The notes under the pieces are model-generated. The model was given only the letters and a program-made list of their open reading frames with translations. It was not told where the DNA came from and made no database searches. Positions 37,927 to 52,300 of a DNA stretch of 64,000 bases are shown here, piece after piece. Every line of letters begins with the position of its first letter. Position 1 is the first letter of the stretch. Source of the DNA: Pristionchus mayeri (lineage: Eukaryota > Nematoda > Chromadorea > Rhabditida > Neodiplogasteridae). Location of the stretch: the NCBI GenBank assembly GCA_036245805.1, contig BTRK01000004.1:33279541-33343540 (forward strand), given 5' to 3'. The translations under genes and the position numbers were made by a program.

Positions 37927-39464
37927 GAGCAGCCGATTTCTGAGCTCACTCCGGACTTGGACATTTGAGCAGCCGATTTTTGAGGCAACCCCAGACATGG
38001 ACATTTGAGCAGCCGATTTCTGAGCTCACCCCCGCCTTGGACATTTGAGCAGCCGATTTCTGAGCTCACTCCCGACTTGGACACTTGAGCAGCGAATTTC
38101 TGAGCTCACCCCCGCCTTGGACACTTGAGCAGCGGATTTCTGAGCTCACTCCCGACTTGGACATTTGAGCAGCGGATTTCTGAGCTCACTCCGGACTTGG
38201 ACATTTGAGCAGCCGATTTTTGAGGCAACCCCAGACATGGACATTTGAGCAGCCGATTTCTGAGCTCACCCCCGCCTTGGACATTTGAGCAGCCGATTTC
38301 TGAGCTCACTCCGGACTTGGACATTTGAGCAGCCGATTTTTGAGGCAACCCCAGACATGGACATTTGAGCAGCCGATTTCTGAGCTCACCCCCGCCTTGG
38401 ACATTTGAGCAGCCGATTTCTGAGCTCACTCCCGACTTGGACACTTGAGCAGCGGATTTCTGAGCTCACTCCGGACTTGGACATTTGAGCAGCCGATTTT
38501 TGAGGCAACCCCAGACATGGACATTTGAGCAGCCGATTTCTGAGCTCACTCCCGACTTGGACACTTGAGCAGCGGATTTCTGAGCTCACTCCCGACTTGG
38601 ACATTTGAGCAGCGGATTTCTGAGCTCACTCCGGACTTGGACATTTGAGCAGCTTATTTTTGAGGCAACCCCAGACTTGGACATTTGAGCAGCCGATTTT
38701 TGAGGCAACCCCAGACTTTGAAATTTGAGCAGCCGATTTTTGAGGCAACCCCAGACATGGACATTTGAGCAGCCGATTTCTGAGCTCACTCCCGACTTGG
38801 ACATTTGAGCAGCGGATTTCTGAGCTCACTCACGACTTGGACATTTGAGCAGCCGATTTCTGAGCTCACTCCGGACTTGGACATTTGAGCAGCGGATTTC
38901 TGAGCTCACTCCGGACTTGGACATTTGAGCAGCGGATTTCTGAGCTCACTCCGGACTTGGACATTTGAGCAGCCGATTTCTGAGCTCACTCCCGACTTGG
39001 ACATTTGAGCAGCGGATTTCTGAGCTCACTCCGGACTTGGACATTTGAGCAGCTTATTTTTGAGGCAACCCCAGACTTAGACATTTGAGCAGCCGATTTT
39101 TGAGGCAACCCCAGACTTTGAAATTTGAGCAGCCGATTTTTGTGGCAACCCCAGACATGGACATTTGAGCAGCCGATTTCTGAGCTCACTCCCGACTTGG
39201 ACATTTGAGCAGCGGATTTCTGAGCTCACTCACGACTTGGACATTTGAGCAGCCGATTTCTGAGCTCACTCCGGACTTGGACATTTGAGCAGCGGATTTC
39301 TGAGCTCACTCCGGACTTGGGCATTTGAGCAGCCGATTTCTGAGCTCACTCCGGACTTGGACATTTGAGCAGCGGATTTCTGAGCTCACTCCGGACTTGG
39401 ACATTTGAGCAGCCGATTTCTGAGCTCACTCCCGACTTGGACATTTGAGCAGCCGATTTCTGAG

Positions 39465-41248
39465 CTCACTCCGGACTTGGACATTTGAGAAGCTTATTTT
39501 TGAGGCAACCCCAGACTTGGACATTTGAGCAGCCGATTTCTGAGCTCACTCCGGACTTGGACAATTGAGCAGCCAATTTTTGAGGCAACCCCAGACATGG
39601 ACATTTGAGCAGCCGAATTCTGAGCTCACCCCCGCCTTGGACACTTGAGCAGCCGATTTCTGAGCTCACCCCCGCCTTGGACATTTGAGCAGCCGATTTC
39701 TGAGCTCACTCCCGACTTGGACACTTGAGCAGCGGATTTCTGAGCTCACTCCGGACTTGGACATTTGAGCAGCCGATTTTTGAGGCAACCCCAGACATGG
39801 ACATTTGAGCAGCCGATTTCTGAGCTCACTCCGGACTTGGACATTTGAGCAGCCGATTTTTGAGGCAACCCCAGACATGGACATTTGAGCAGCCGATTTC
39901 TGAGCTCACCCCCGCCTTGGACATTTGAGCAGCCGATTTCTGAGCTCACTCCCGACTTGGACACTTGAGCAGCGAATTTCTGAGCTCACCCCCGCCTTGG
40001 ACACTTGAGCAGCGGATTTCTGAGCTCACTCCCGACTTGGACATTTGAGCAGCGGATTTCTGAGCTCACTCCGGACTTGGACATTTGAGCAGCCGATTTT
40101 TGAGGCAACCCCAGACATGGACATTTGAGCAGCCGATTTCTGAGCTCACCCCCGCCTTGGACATTTGAGCAGCCGATTTCTGAGCTCACTCCGGACTTGG
40201 ACATTTGAGCAGCCGATTTTTGAGGCAACCCCAGACATGGACATTTGAGCAGCCGATTTCTGAGCTCACCCCCGCCTTGGACATTTGAGCAGCCGATTTC
40301 TGAGCTCACTCCCGACTTGGACACTTGAGCAGCGGATTTCTGAGCTCACTCCGGACTTGGACATTTGAGAAGCTTATTTTTGAGGCAACCCCAGACTTGG
40401 ACATTTGAGCAGCCGATTTCTGAGCTCACTCCGGACTTGGACAATTGAGCAGCCAATTTTTGAGGCAACCCCAGACATGGACATTTGAGCAGCCGAATTC
40501 TGAGCTCACCCCCGCCTTGGACACTTGAGCAGCCGATTTCTGAGCTCACCCCCGCCTTGGACATTTGAGCAGCCGATTTCTGAGCTCACTCCCGACTTGG
40601 ACACTTGAGCAGCGGATTTCTGAGCTCACTCCGGACTTGGACATTTGAGCAGCCGATTTTTGAGGCAACCCCAGACATGGACATTTGAGCAGCCGATTTC
40701 TGAGCTCACTCCGGACTTGGACATTTGAGCAGCCGATTTTTGAGGCAACCCCAGACATGGACATTTGAGCAGCCGATTTCTGAGCTCACCCCCGCCTTGG
40801 ACATTTGAGCAGCCGATTTCTGAGCTCACTCCCGACTTGGACACTTGAGCAGCGAATTTCTGAGCTCACCCCCGCCTTGGACACTTGAGCAGCGGATTTC
40901 TGAGCTCACTCCCGACTTGGACATTTGAGCAGCGGATTTCTGAGCTCACTCCGGACTTGGACATTTGAGCAGCCGATTTTTGAGGCAACCCCAGACATGG
41001 ACATTTGAGCAGCCGATTTCTGAGCTCACCCCCGCCTTGGACATTTGAGCAGCCGATTTCTGAGCTCACTCCGGACTTGGACATTTGAGCAGCCGATTTT
41101 TGAGGCAACCCCAGACATGGACATTTGAGCAGCCGATTTCTGAGCTCACCCCCGCCTTGGACATTTGAGCAGCCGATTTCTGAGCTCACTCCCGACTTGG
41201 ACACTTGAGCAGCGGATTTCTGAGCTCACTCCGGACTTGGACATTTGA
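39465..41248 (+). repeat. 880-bp (22-unit) tandem duplication
   Basis: Positions 39465-40368 match 40345-41248 at a shift of 880 bp. Both carry the GAGAAGCTTA unit at the left end (39487, 40367) and the EcoRI-creating AGCCGAATTC unit. Confidence 0.9.
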
Positions 41249-41360
41249 GCAGCCGATTTTTGAGGCAACCCCAGACATGGACATTTGAGCAGCCGATTTC
41301 TGAGCTCACTCCCGACTTGGACACTTGAGCAGCGGATTTCTGAGCTCACTCCCGACTTGG

Positions 41361-44092
41361 ACATTTGAGCAGCGGATTTCTGAGCTCACTCCGGACTTGG
41401 TCATTTGAGCAGCTTATTTTTGAGGCAACCCCAGACTTGGACATTTGAGCAGCCGATTTTTGAGGCAACCCCAGACTTTGAAATTTGAGCAGCCGATTTT
41501 TGAGGCAACCCCAGACATGGACATTTGAGCAGCCGATTTCTGAGCTCACTCCCGACTTGGACATTTGAGCAGCGGATTTCTGAGCTCACTCACGACTTGG
41601 ACATTTGAGCAGCCGATTTCTGAGCTCACTCCGGACTTGGACATTTGAGCAGCGGATTTCTGAGCTCACTCCGGACTTGGACATTTGAGCAGCCGATTTC
41701 TGAGCTCACTCCGGACTTGGACATTTGAGCAGCCGATTTTTGAGGCAACCCCAGACATGGACATTTGAGCAGCCGATTTCTGAGCTCACCCCCGCCTTGG
41801 ACACTTGAGCAGCGGATTTCTGAGCTCACTCCCGACTTGGACATTTGAGCAGCGGATTTCTGAGCTCACTCCGGACTTGGACATTTGAGCAGCTTATTTT
41901 TGAGGCAACCCCAGACTTAGACATTTGAGCAGCCGATTTTTGAGGCAACCCCAGACTTTGAAATTTGAGCAGCCGATTTTTGTGGCAACCCCAGACATGG
42001 ACATTTGAGCAGCCGATTTCTGAGCTCACTCCCGACTTGGACATTTGAGCAGCGGATTTCTGAGCTCACTCACGACTTGGACATTTGAGCAGCCGATTTC
42101 TGAGCTCACTCCGGACTTGGACATTTGAGCAGCGGATTTCTGAGCTCACTCCGGACTTGGGCATTTGAGCAGCCGATTTCTGAGCTCACTCCGGACTTGG
42201 ACATTTGAGCAGCGGATTTCTGAGCTCACTCCGGACTTGGACATTTGAGCAGCCGATTTCTGAGCTCACTCCCGACTTGGACATTTGAGCAGCCGATTTC
42301 TGAGCTCACTCCGGACTTGGACATTTGAGAAGCTTATTTTTGAGGCAACCCCAGACTTGGACATTTGAGCAGCCGATTTCTGAGCTCACTCCGGACTTGG
42401 ACAATTGAGCAGCCAATTTTTGAGGCAACCCCAGACATGGACATTTGAGCAGCCGAATTCTGAGCTCACCCCCGCCTTGGACACTTGAGCAGCCGATTTC
42501 TGAGCTCACCCCCGCCTTGGACATTTGAGCAGCCGATTTCTGAGCTCACTCCCGACTTGGACACTTGAGCAGCGGATTTCTGAGCTCACTCCGGACTTGG
42601 ACATTTGAGCAGCCGATTTTTGAGGCAACCCCAGACATGGACATTTGAGCAGCGGATTTCTGAGCTCACTCCGGACTTGGACATTTGAGCAGCTTATTTT
42701 TGAGGCAACCCCAGACTTGGACATTTGAGCAGCCGATTTTTGAGGCAACCCCAGACTTTGAAATTTGAGCAGCCGATTTTTGAGGCAACCCCAGACATGG
42801 ACATTTGAGCAGCCGATTTCTGAGCTCACTCCCGACTTGGACATTTGAGCAGCGGATTTCTGAGCTCACTCACGACTTGGACATTTGAGCAGCCGATTTC
42901 TGAGCTCACTCCGGACTTGGACATTTGAGCAGCGGATTTCTGAGCTCACTCCGGACTTGGACATTTGAGCAGCCGATTTCTGAGCTCACTCCGGACTTGG
43001 ACATTTGAGCAGCCGATTTTTGAGGCAACCCCAGACATGGACATTTGAGCAGCCGATTTCTGAGCTCACCCCCGCCTTGGACACTTGAGCAGCGGATTTC
43101 TGAGCTCACTCCCGACTTGGACATTTGAGCAGCGGATTTCTGAGCTCACTCCGGACTTGGACATTTGAGCAGCTTATTTTTGAGGCAACCCCAGACTTAG
43201 ACATTTGAGCAGCCGATTTTTGAGGCAACCCCAGACTTTGAAATTTGAGCAGCCGATTTTTGTGGCAACCCCAGACATGGACATTTGAGCAGCCGATTTC
43301 TGAGCTCACTCCCGACTTGGACATTTGAGCAGCGGATTTCTGAGCTCACTCACGACTTGGACATTTGAGCAGCCGATTTCTGAGCTCACTCCGGACTTGG
43401 ACATTTGAGCAGCGGATTTCTGAGCTCACTCCGGACTTGGGCATTTGAGCAGCCGATTTCTGAGCTCACTCCGGACTTGGACATTTGAGCAGCGGATTTC
43501 TGAGCTCACTCCGGACTTGGACATTTGAGCAGCCGATTTCTGAGCTCACTCCCGACTTGGACATTTGAGCAGCCGATTTCTGAGCTCACTCCGGACTTGG
43601 ACATTTGAGAAGCTTATTTTTGAGGCAACCCCAGACTTGGACATTTGAGCAGCCGATTTCTGAGCTCACTCCGGACTTGGACAATTGAGCAGCCAATTTT
43701 TGAGGCAACCCCAGACATGGACATTTGAGCAGCCGAATTCTGAGCTCACCCCCGCCTTGGACACTTGAGCAGCCGATTTCTGAGCTCACCCCCGCCTTGG
43801 ACATTTGAGCAGCCGATTTCTGAGCTCACTCCCGACTTGGACACTTGAGCAGCGGATTTCTGAGCTCACTCCGGACTTGGACATTTGAGCAGCCGATTTT
43901 TGAGGCAACCCCAGACATGGACATTTGAGCAGCGGATTTCTGAGCTCACTCCGGACTTGGACATTTGAGCAGCTTATTTTTGAGGCAACCCCAGACTTGG
44001 ACATTTGAGCAGCCGATTTTTGAGGCAACCCCAGACTTTGAAATTTGAGCAGCCGATTTTTGAGGCAACCCCAGACATGGACATTTGAGCAG
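41361..44092 (+). repeat. 1280-bp (32-unit) tandem duplication
   Basis: Copy 1 is about 41361-42640 and copy 2 about 42641-43920, with the start of a third copy to about 44092. All four rare markers of this block are shared. One private change is TTGGTCATTTG at about 41401 in copy 1 against TTGGACATTTG in copy 2. Confidence 0.9.
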
Positions 44093-46210
44093 CGGATTTC
44101 TGAGCTCACTCCGGACTTGGACATTTGAGCAGCTTCTTTTTGAGGCAACCCCAGACTTGGACATTTGAGCAGCCGATTTTTGAGGCAACCCCAGACTTTG
44201 AAATTTGAGCAGCCGATTTTTGAGGCAACCCCAGACATGGACATTTGAGCAGCCGATTTCTGAGCTCACTCCCGACTTGGACATTTGAGCAGCGGATTTC
44301 TGAGCTCACTCCGGACTTGGACATTTGAGCAGCCGATTTCTGAGCTCACTCCGGACTTGGACATTTGAGCAGCGGATTTCTGAGCTCACTCCGGACTTGG
44401 ACATTTGAGCAGCCGATTTCTGAGCTCACTCCGGACTTGGACATTTGAGCAGCCGATTTCTGAGCTCACCCCCGCCTTGGACAATTGAGCAGCCGATTTC
44501 TGAGCTCACCCCCGCCTTGGACATTTGAGCAGCCGATTTCTGAGCTCACTCCGGACTTGGACATTTGAGCAGCCGATTTTTGAGGCAACCCCAGACATGG
44601 ACATTTGAGCAGCGGATTTCTGAGCTCACTCCGGACTTGGACATTTGAGCAGCTTATTTTTGAGGCAACCCCAGACTTGGACATTTGAGCAGCCGATTTT
44701 TGAGGCAACCCCAGACTTTGAAATTTGAGCAGCCGATTTTTGAGGCAACCCCAGACATGGACATTTGAGCAGCGGATTTCTGAGCTCACTCCGGACTTGG
44801 ACATTTGAGCAGCTTCTTTTTGAGGCAACCCCAGACTTGGACATTTGAGCAGCCGATTTTTGAGGCAACCCCAGACTTTGAAATTTGAGCAGCCGATTTT
44901 TGAGGCAACCCCAGACATGGACATTTGAGCAGCCGATTTCTGAGCTCACTCCCGACTTGGACATTTGAGCAGCGGATTTCTGAGCTCACTCCCGACTTGG
45001 ACATTTGAGCAGCCGATTTCTGAGCTCACTCCGGACTTGGACATTTGAGCAGCGGATTTCTGAGCTCACTCCGGACTTGGACATTTGAGCAGCGGATTTC
45101 TGAGCTCACTCCGGACTTGGACATTTGAGCAGCCGATTTCTGAGCTCACTCCCGACTTGGACATTTGAGCAGCCAATTTTTGAGGCAACCCCAGACATGG
45201 ACATTTGAGCAGCCGATTTCTGAGCTCACTCCGGACTTGGACATTTGAGCAGCTTATTTTTGAGGCAACCCCAGACTTGGACATTTGAGCAGCCGATTTT
45301 TGAGGCAACCCCAGACTTTGAAATTTGAGCAGCCGATTTTTGAGGCAACCCCAGACATGGACATTTGAGCAGCGGATTTCTGAGCTCACTCCGGACTTGG
45401 ACATTTGAGCAGCTTCTTTTTGAGGCAACCCCAGACTTGGACATTTGAGCAGCCGATTTTTGAGGCAACCCCAGACTTTGAAATTTGAGCAGCCGATTTT
45501 TGAGGCAACCCCAGACATGGACATTTGAGCAGCCGATTTCTGAGCTCACTCCCGACTTGGACATTTGAGCAGCGGATTTCTGAGCTCACTCCGGACTTGG
45601 ACATTTGAGCAGCCGATTTCTGAGCTCACTCCGGACTTGGACATTTGAGCAGCGGATTTCTGAGCTCACTCCGGACTTGGACATTTGAGCAGCCGATTTC
45701 TGAGCTCACTCCGGACTTGGACATTTGAGCAGCCGATTTCTGAGCTCACCCCCGCCTTGGACACTTGAGCAGCCGATTTCTGAGCTCACCCCCGCCTTGG
45801 ACATTTGAGCAGCCGATTTCTGAGCTCACTCCCGACTTGGACACTTGAGCAGCGGATTTCTGAGCTCACTCCGGACTTGGACATTTGAGCAGCCGATTTT
45901 TGAGGCAACCCCAGACATGGACATTTGAGCAGCGGATTTCTGAGCTCACTCCGGACTTGGACATTTGAGCAGCTTATTTTTGAGGCAACCCCAGACTTGG
46001 ACATTTGAGCGGCCGATTTTTGAGGCAACCCCAGACATGGACATTTGAGCAGCGGATTTCTGAGCTCACTCCGGACTTGGACATTTGAGCAGCTTCTTTT
46101 TGAGGCAACCCCAGACTTGGACATTTGAGCAGCCGATTTTTGAGGCAACCCCAGACTTTGAAATTTGAGCAGCCGATTTTTGAGGCAACCCCAGACATGG
46201 ACATTTGAGC
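43921..46210 (+). repeat. 600/680-bp repeats marked by CTTCTTTTTG
   Basis: A unit with AGCTTCTTTTTG (A to C in the AGCTTA form) occurs near 44131, 44811, 45411 and 46091, spaced 680, 600 and 680 bp. Flanking units agree over several hundred bases around each, so the 600 and 680-bp versions differ by two units of A type. Confidence 0.85.
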
Positions 46211-46340
46211 AGCCGATTTCTGAGCTCACTCCCGACTTGGACATTTGAGCAGCGGATTTCTGAGCTCACTCCCGACTTGGACATTTGAGCAGCCGATTTC
46301 TGAGCTCACTCCGGACTTGGACATTTGAGCAGCGGATTTC

Positions 46341-49300
46341 TGAGCTCACTCCGGACTTGGACATTTGAGCAGCGGATTTCTGAGCTCACTCCGGACTTGG
46401 ACATTTGAGCAGCCGATTTCTGAGCTCACTCCCGACTTGGACATTTGAGCAGCCAATTTTTGAGGCAACCCCAGACATGGACATTTGAGCAGCCGATTTC
46501 TGAGCTCACTCCGGACTTGGACATTTGAGCAGCTTATTTTTGAGGCAACCCCAGACTTGGACATTTGAGCAGCTGATTTTTGAGGCAACCCCAGACTTTG
46601 AAATTTGAGCAGCCGATTTCTGAGCTCACTCCCGACTTGGATATTTGAGCAGCCGATTTCTGAGCTCACTCCGGACTTGGACAATTGAGCAGCCGATTTT
46701 TGAGGCAACCCCAGACATGGACATTTGAGCAGCCGATTTCTGAGCTCACTCCGGACTTGGACAATTGAGCAGCCAATTTTTGAGGCAACCCCAGACATGG
46801 ACATTTGAGCAGCCGATTTCTGAGCTCACCTCCGCCTTGGACACTTGAGCAGCGGATTTCTGAGCTCACTCCCGACTTGGACATTTGAGCAGCGGATTTC
46901 TGAGCTCACTCCCGACTTGGATATTTGAGCAGCCGATTTCTGAGCTCACTCCGGACTTGGACAATTGAGCAGCCGATTTTTGAGGCAACCCCAGACATGG
47001 ACATTTGAGCAGCCGATTTCTGAGCTCACCCCCGCCTTGGTCATTTGAGCAGCCGATTTCTGAGCTCACTCCCGACTTGGACACTTGAGCAGCGGATTTC
47101 TGAGCTCACTCCGGACTTGGACATTTGAGCAGCGGATTTCTGAGCTCACCCCCGCCTTGGACACTTGAGCAGCGGATTTCTGAGCTCACTCCCGACTTGT
47201 ACATTTGAGCAGCGGATTTCTGAGCTCACCCCCGCCTTGGACACTTGAGCAGCGGATTTCTGAGCTCACTCCCGACTTGGACATTTGAGCAGCGGATTTC
47301 TGAGCTCACTCCGGACTTGGACATTTGAGCAGCTTATTTTTGAGGCAACCCCAGACTTGGACATTTGAGCAGCCGATTTTTGAGCTCACTCCCGACTTGG
47401 ACATTTGAGCAGCGGATTTCTGAGCTCACTCCCGACTTGGACATTTGAGCAGCCGATTTCTGAGCTCACTCCGGACTTGGACATTTGAGCAGCCGATTTT
47501 TGAGGCAACCCCAGACATGGACATTTGAGCAGCCGATTTCTGAGCTCACCCCCGCCTTGGACATTTGAGCAGCCGATTTCTGAGCTCACTCCCGACTTGG
47601 ACACTTGAGCAGCGGATTTCTGAGCTCACTCCGGACTTGGACATTTGAGCAGCCGATTTTTGAGGCAACCCCAGACATGGACATTTGAGCAGCCGATTTC
47701 TGAGCTCACTCCGGACTTGGACAATTGAGCAGCCAATTTTTGAGGCAACCCCAGACATTTACATTTGAGCAGCCGATTTCTGAGCTCACCTCCGCCTTGG
47801 ACACTTGAGCAGCGGATTTCTGAGCTCACTCCCGACTTGGACATTTGAGCAGCGGATTTCTGAGCTCACTCCCGACTTGGACATTTGAGCAGCCGATTTC
47901 TGAGCTCACTCCGGACTTGGACATTTGAGCAGCCGATTTTTGAGGCAACCCCAGACATGGACATTTGAGCAGCCGATTTCTGAGCTCACCCCCGCCTTGG
48001 TCATTTGAGCAGCCGATTTCTGAGCTCACTCCCGACTTGGACATTTGAGCAGCGGATTTCTGAGCTCACTCCGGACTTGGACATTTGAGCAGCTTATTTT
48101 TGAGGCAACCCCAGACTTGGACATTTGAGCAGCCGATTTTTGAGCTCACTCCCGACTTGGACATTTGAGCAGCGGATTTCTGAGCTCACTCCCGACTTGG
48201 ACATTTGAGCAGCCGATTTCTGAGCTCACTCCGGACTTGGACATTTGAGTAGCTTATTTTTGAGGCAACCCCAGACTTGGACATTTGAGCAGCCGATTTT
48301 TGAGGCAACCCCAAACTTTGAAATTTGAGCAGCCGATTTTTGAGGCAACCCCAGACATGGACATTTGAGCAGCCGATTTCTGAGCTCACTCCGGACTTGG
48401 ACAATTGAGCAGCCAATTTTTGAGGCAACCCCAGACATTTACATTTGAGCAGCCGATTTCTGAGCTCACCTCCGCCTTGGACACTTGAGCAGCGGATTTC
48501 TGAGCTCACTCCCGACTTGGACATTTGAGCAGCGGATTTCTGAGCTCACTCCCGACTTGGACATTTGAGCAGCCGATTTCTGAGCTCACTCCGGACTTGG
48601 ACATTTGAGCAGCCGATTTTTGAGGCAACCCCAGACATGGACATTTGAGCAGCCGATTTCTGAGCTCACCCCCGCCTTGGACACTTGAGCAGCGGATTTC
48701 TGAGCTCACTCCCGACTTGGACATTTGAGCAGCGGATTTCTGAGCTCACTCCGGACTTGGACATTTGAACAGCTTATTTTTGAAGCAACCCCAGACTTGG
48801 ACATTTGAGCAGCCGATTTTTGAGGCAACCCCAGACTTTGAAATTTGAGCAGCCTATTTTTGAGGCAACCCCAGACATGGACATTTAAACAGCCGATTTC
48901 TGAGCTCACTCCGGACTTGGACAATTGAGCAGCCAATTTTTGAGGCAACCCCAGACATGGACATTTGAGCAGCCGATTTCTGAGCTCACCTCCGCCTTGG
49001 ACACTTGAGCAGCGGATTTCTGAGCTCACTCCCGACTTGGACATTTGAGCAGCGGATTTCTGAGCTCACTCCCGACTTGGACATTTGAGCAGCCGATTTC
49101 TGAGCTCACTCCGGACTTGGACATTTGAGCAGCCGATTTTTGAGGCAACCCCAGACATGGACATTTGAGCAGCCGATTTCTGAGCTCACCCCCGCCTTGG
49201 ACATTTGAGCAGCCGATTTCTGAGCTCACTCCCGACTTGGACACTTGAGCAGCGGATTTCTGAGCTCACTCCGGACTTGGACATTTGAGCAGCCGATTTT

Positions 49301-52300
49301 TGAGGCAACCCCAGACATGGACATTTGAGCAGCCGATTTCTGAGCTCACTCCGGACTTGGACAATTGAGCAGCCAATTTTTGAGGCAACCCCAGACATTT
49401 ACATTTGAGCAGCCGATTTCTGAGCTCACCTCCGCCTTGGACACTTGAGCAGCGGATTTCTGAGCTCACTCCCGACTTGGACATTTGAGCAGCGGATTTC
49501 TGAGCTCACTCCCGACTTGGACATTTGAGCAGCCGATTTCTGAGCTCACTCCGGACTTGGACATTTGAGCAGCCGATTTTTGAGGCAACCCCAGACATGG
49601 ACATTTGAGCAGCCGATTTCTGAGCTCACCCCCGCCTTGGTCATTTGAGCAGCCGATTTCTGAGCTCACTCCCGACTTGGACACTTGAGCAGCGGATTTC
49701 TGAGCTCACTCCGGACTTGGACATTTGAGCAGCCGATTTCTGAGCTCACTCCGGACTTGGACATTTGAGCAGCCGATTTTTGAGGCAACCCCAGACATGG
49801 ACATTTGAGCAGCCGATTTCTGAGCTCACCCCCGCCTTGGTCATTTGAGCAGCCGATTTCTGAGCTCACTCCCGACTTGGACATTTGAGCAGCGGATTTC
49901 TGAGCTCACTCCGGACTTGGACATTTGAGTAGCTTATTTTTGAGGCAACCCCAGACTTGGACATTTGAGCAGCCGATTTTTGAGGCAACCCCAAACTTTG
50001 AAATTTGAGCAGCCGATTTTTGAGGCAACCCCAGACATGGACATTTGAGCAGCCGATTTCTGAGCTCACTCCGGACTTGGACAATTGAGCAGCCAATTTT
50101 TGAGGCAACCCCAGACATTTACATTTGAGCAGCCGATTTCTGAGCTCACCTCCGCCTTGGACACTTGAGCAGCGGATTTCTGAGCTCACTCCCGACTTGG
50201 ACATTTGAGCAGCGGATTTCTGAGCTCACTCCCGACTTGGACATTTGAGCAGCCGATTTCTGAGCTCACTCCGGACTTGGACATTTGAGCAGCCGATTTT
50301 TGAGGCAACCCCAGACATGGACATTTGAGCAGCCGATTTCTGAGCTCACCCCCGCCTTGGACACTTGAGCAGCGGATTTCTGAGCTCACTCCCGACTTGG
50401 ACATTTGAGCAGCGGATTTCTGAGCTCACTCCGGACTTGGACATTTGAACAGCTTATTTTTGAAGCAACCCCAGACTTGGACATTTGAGCAGCCGATTTT
50501 TGAGGCAACCCCAGACTTTGAAATTTGAGCAGCCTATTTTTGAGGCAACCCCAGACATGGACATTTAAACAGCCGATTTCTGAGCTCACTCCGGACTTGG
50601 ACAATTGAGCAGCCAATTTTTGAGGCAACCCCAGACATGGACATTTGAGCAGCCGATTTCTGAGCTTACCTCCGCCTTGGACACTTGAGCAGCGGATTTC
50701 TGAGCTCACTCCCGACTTGGACATTTGAGCAGCGGATTTCTGAGCTCACTCCCGACTTGGACATTTGAGCAGCCGATTTCTGAGCTCACTCCGGACTTGG
50801 ACATTTGAGCAGCCGATTTTTGAGGCAACCCCAGACATGGACATTTGAGCAGCCGATTTCTGAGCTCACCCCCGCCTTGGACATTTGAGCAGCCGATTTC
50901 TGAGCTCACTCCCGACTTGGACACTTGAGCAGCGGATTTCTGAGCTCACTCCGGACTTGGACATTTGAGCAGCCGATTTTTGAGGCAACCCCAGACATGG
51001 ACATTTGAGCAGCCGATTTCTGAGCTCACTCCGGACTTGGACAATTGAGCAGCCAATTTTTGAGGCAACCCCAGACATTTACATTTGAGCAGCCGATTTC
51101 TGAGCTCACCTCCGCCTTGGACACTTGAGCAGCGGATTTCTGAGCTCACTCCCGACTTGGACATTTGAGCAGCGGATTTCTGAGCTCACTCCCGACTTGG
51201 ACATTTGAGCAGCCGATTTCTGAGCTCACTCCGGACTTGGACATTTGAGCAGCCGATTTTTGAGGCAACCCCAGACATGGACATTTGAGCAGCCGATTTC
51301 TGAGCTCACCCCCGCCTTGGTCATTTGAGCAGCCGATTTCTGAGCTCACTCCCGACTTGGACACTTGAGCAGCGGATTTCTGAGCTCACTCCGGACTTGG
51401 ACATTTGAGCAGCCGATTTTTGAGGCAACCCCAGACATGGACATTTGAGCAGCCGATTTCTGAGCTCACCCCCGCCTTGGACACTTGAGCAGCGGATTTC
51501 TGAGCTCACTCCCGACTTGGACATTTGAGCAGCGGATTTCTGAGCTCACTCCGGACTTGGACATTTGAACAGCTTATTTTTGAAGCAACCCCAGACTTGG
51601 ACATTTGAGCAGCCGATTTTTGAGGCAACCCCAGACTTTGAAATTTGAGCAGCCTATTTTTGATGCAACCCCAGACATGGACATTTAAACAGCCGATTTC
51701 TGAGCTCACTCCGGACTTGGACAATTGAGCAGCCAATTTTTGAGGCAACCCCAGACATGGACATTTGAGCAGCCGATTTCTGAGCTCACCTCCGCCTTGG
51801 ACACTTGAGCAGCGGATTTCTGAGCTCACTCCCGACTTGGACATTTGAGCAGCGGATTTCTGAGCTCACTCCCGACTTGGACATTTGAGCAGCCGATTTC
51901 TGAGCTCACTCCGGACTTGGACATTTGAGCAGCCGATTTTTGAGGCAACCCCAGACATGGACATTTGAGCAGCCGATTTCTGAGCTCACCCCCGCGTTGG
52001 ACATTTGAGCAGCCGATTTCTGAGCTCACTCCCGACTTGGACACTTGAGCAGCGGATTTCTGAGCTCACTCCGGACTTGGACATTTGAGCAGCCGATTTT
52101 TGAGGCAACCCCAGACATGGACATTTGAGCAGCCGATTTCTGAGCTCACCCCCGCCTTGGACATTTGAGCAGCCGATTTCTGAGCTCACTCCCGACTTGG
52201 ACACTTGAGCAGCGGATTTCTGAGCTCACTCCCGACTTGGACATTTGAGCAGCGGATTTCTGAGCTCACTCCGGACTTGGACATTTGAGCAGCTTATTTT

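Larger units (their letters stand above)
36715..38871 (+). repeat. 1121-bp (28-unit) duplication
   Basis: Positions 36715-37750 match 37836-38871 at a shift of 1121 bp, which is 28 units including one 41-bp unit. A small cluster of differences (CACCCCCGCC near 37422 against CACTCCCGAC near 38543) is the main departure seen. Confidence 0.9.
36715..46340 (+). repeat. Satellite block V: nested 880/1280/2760/2840-bp repeats
   Basis: A and B units are mixed, with AGCTTA and TTTGAAATTT units returning. Rare single-base markers tie distant parts together: CCAGACTTAG (39071, 41911, 43191), TGTGGCAACC (39141, 41981, 43261), CTTGGGCATTTG (near 39317, 42157, 43437) and AGCCGAATTC (39611, 40491, 42451, 43731). 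Their spacings are 2840, 1280, 880 and 1960 bp, all multiples of 40. Segments near 38106-38870 also match 40866-41630 at 2760 bp. Confidence 0.87.
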
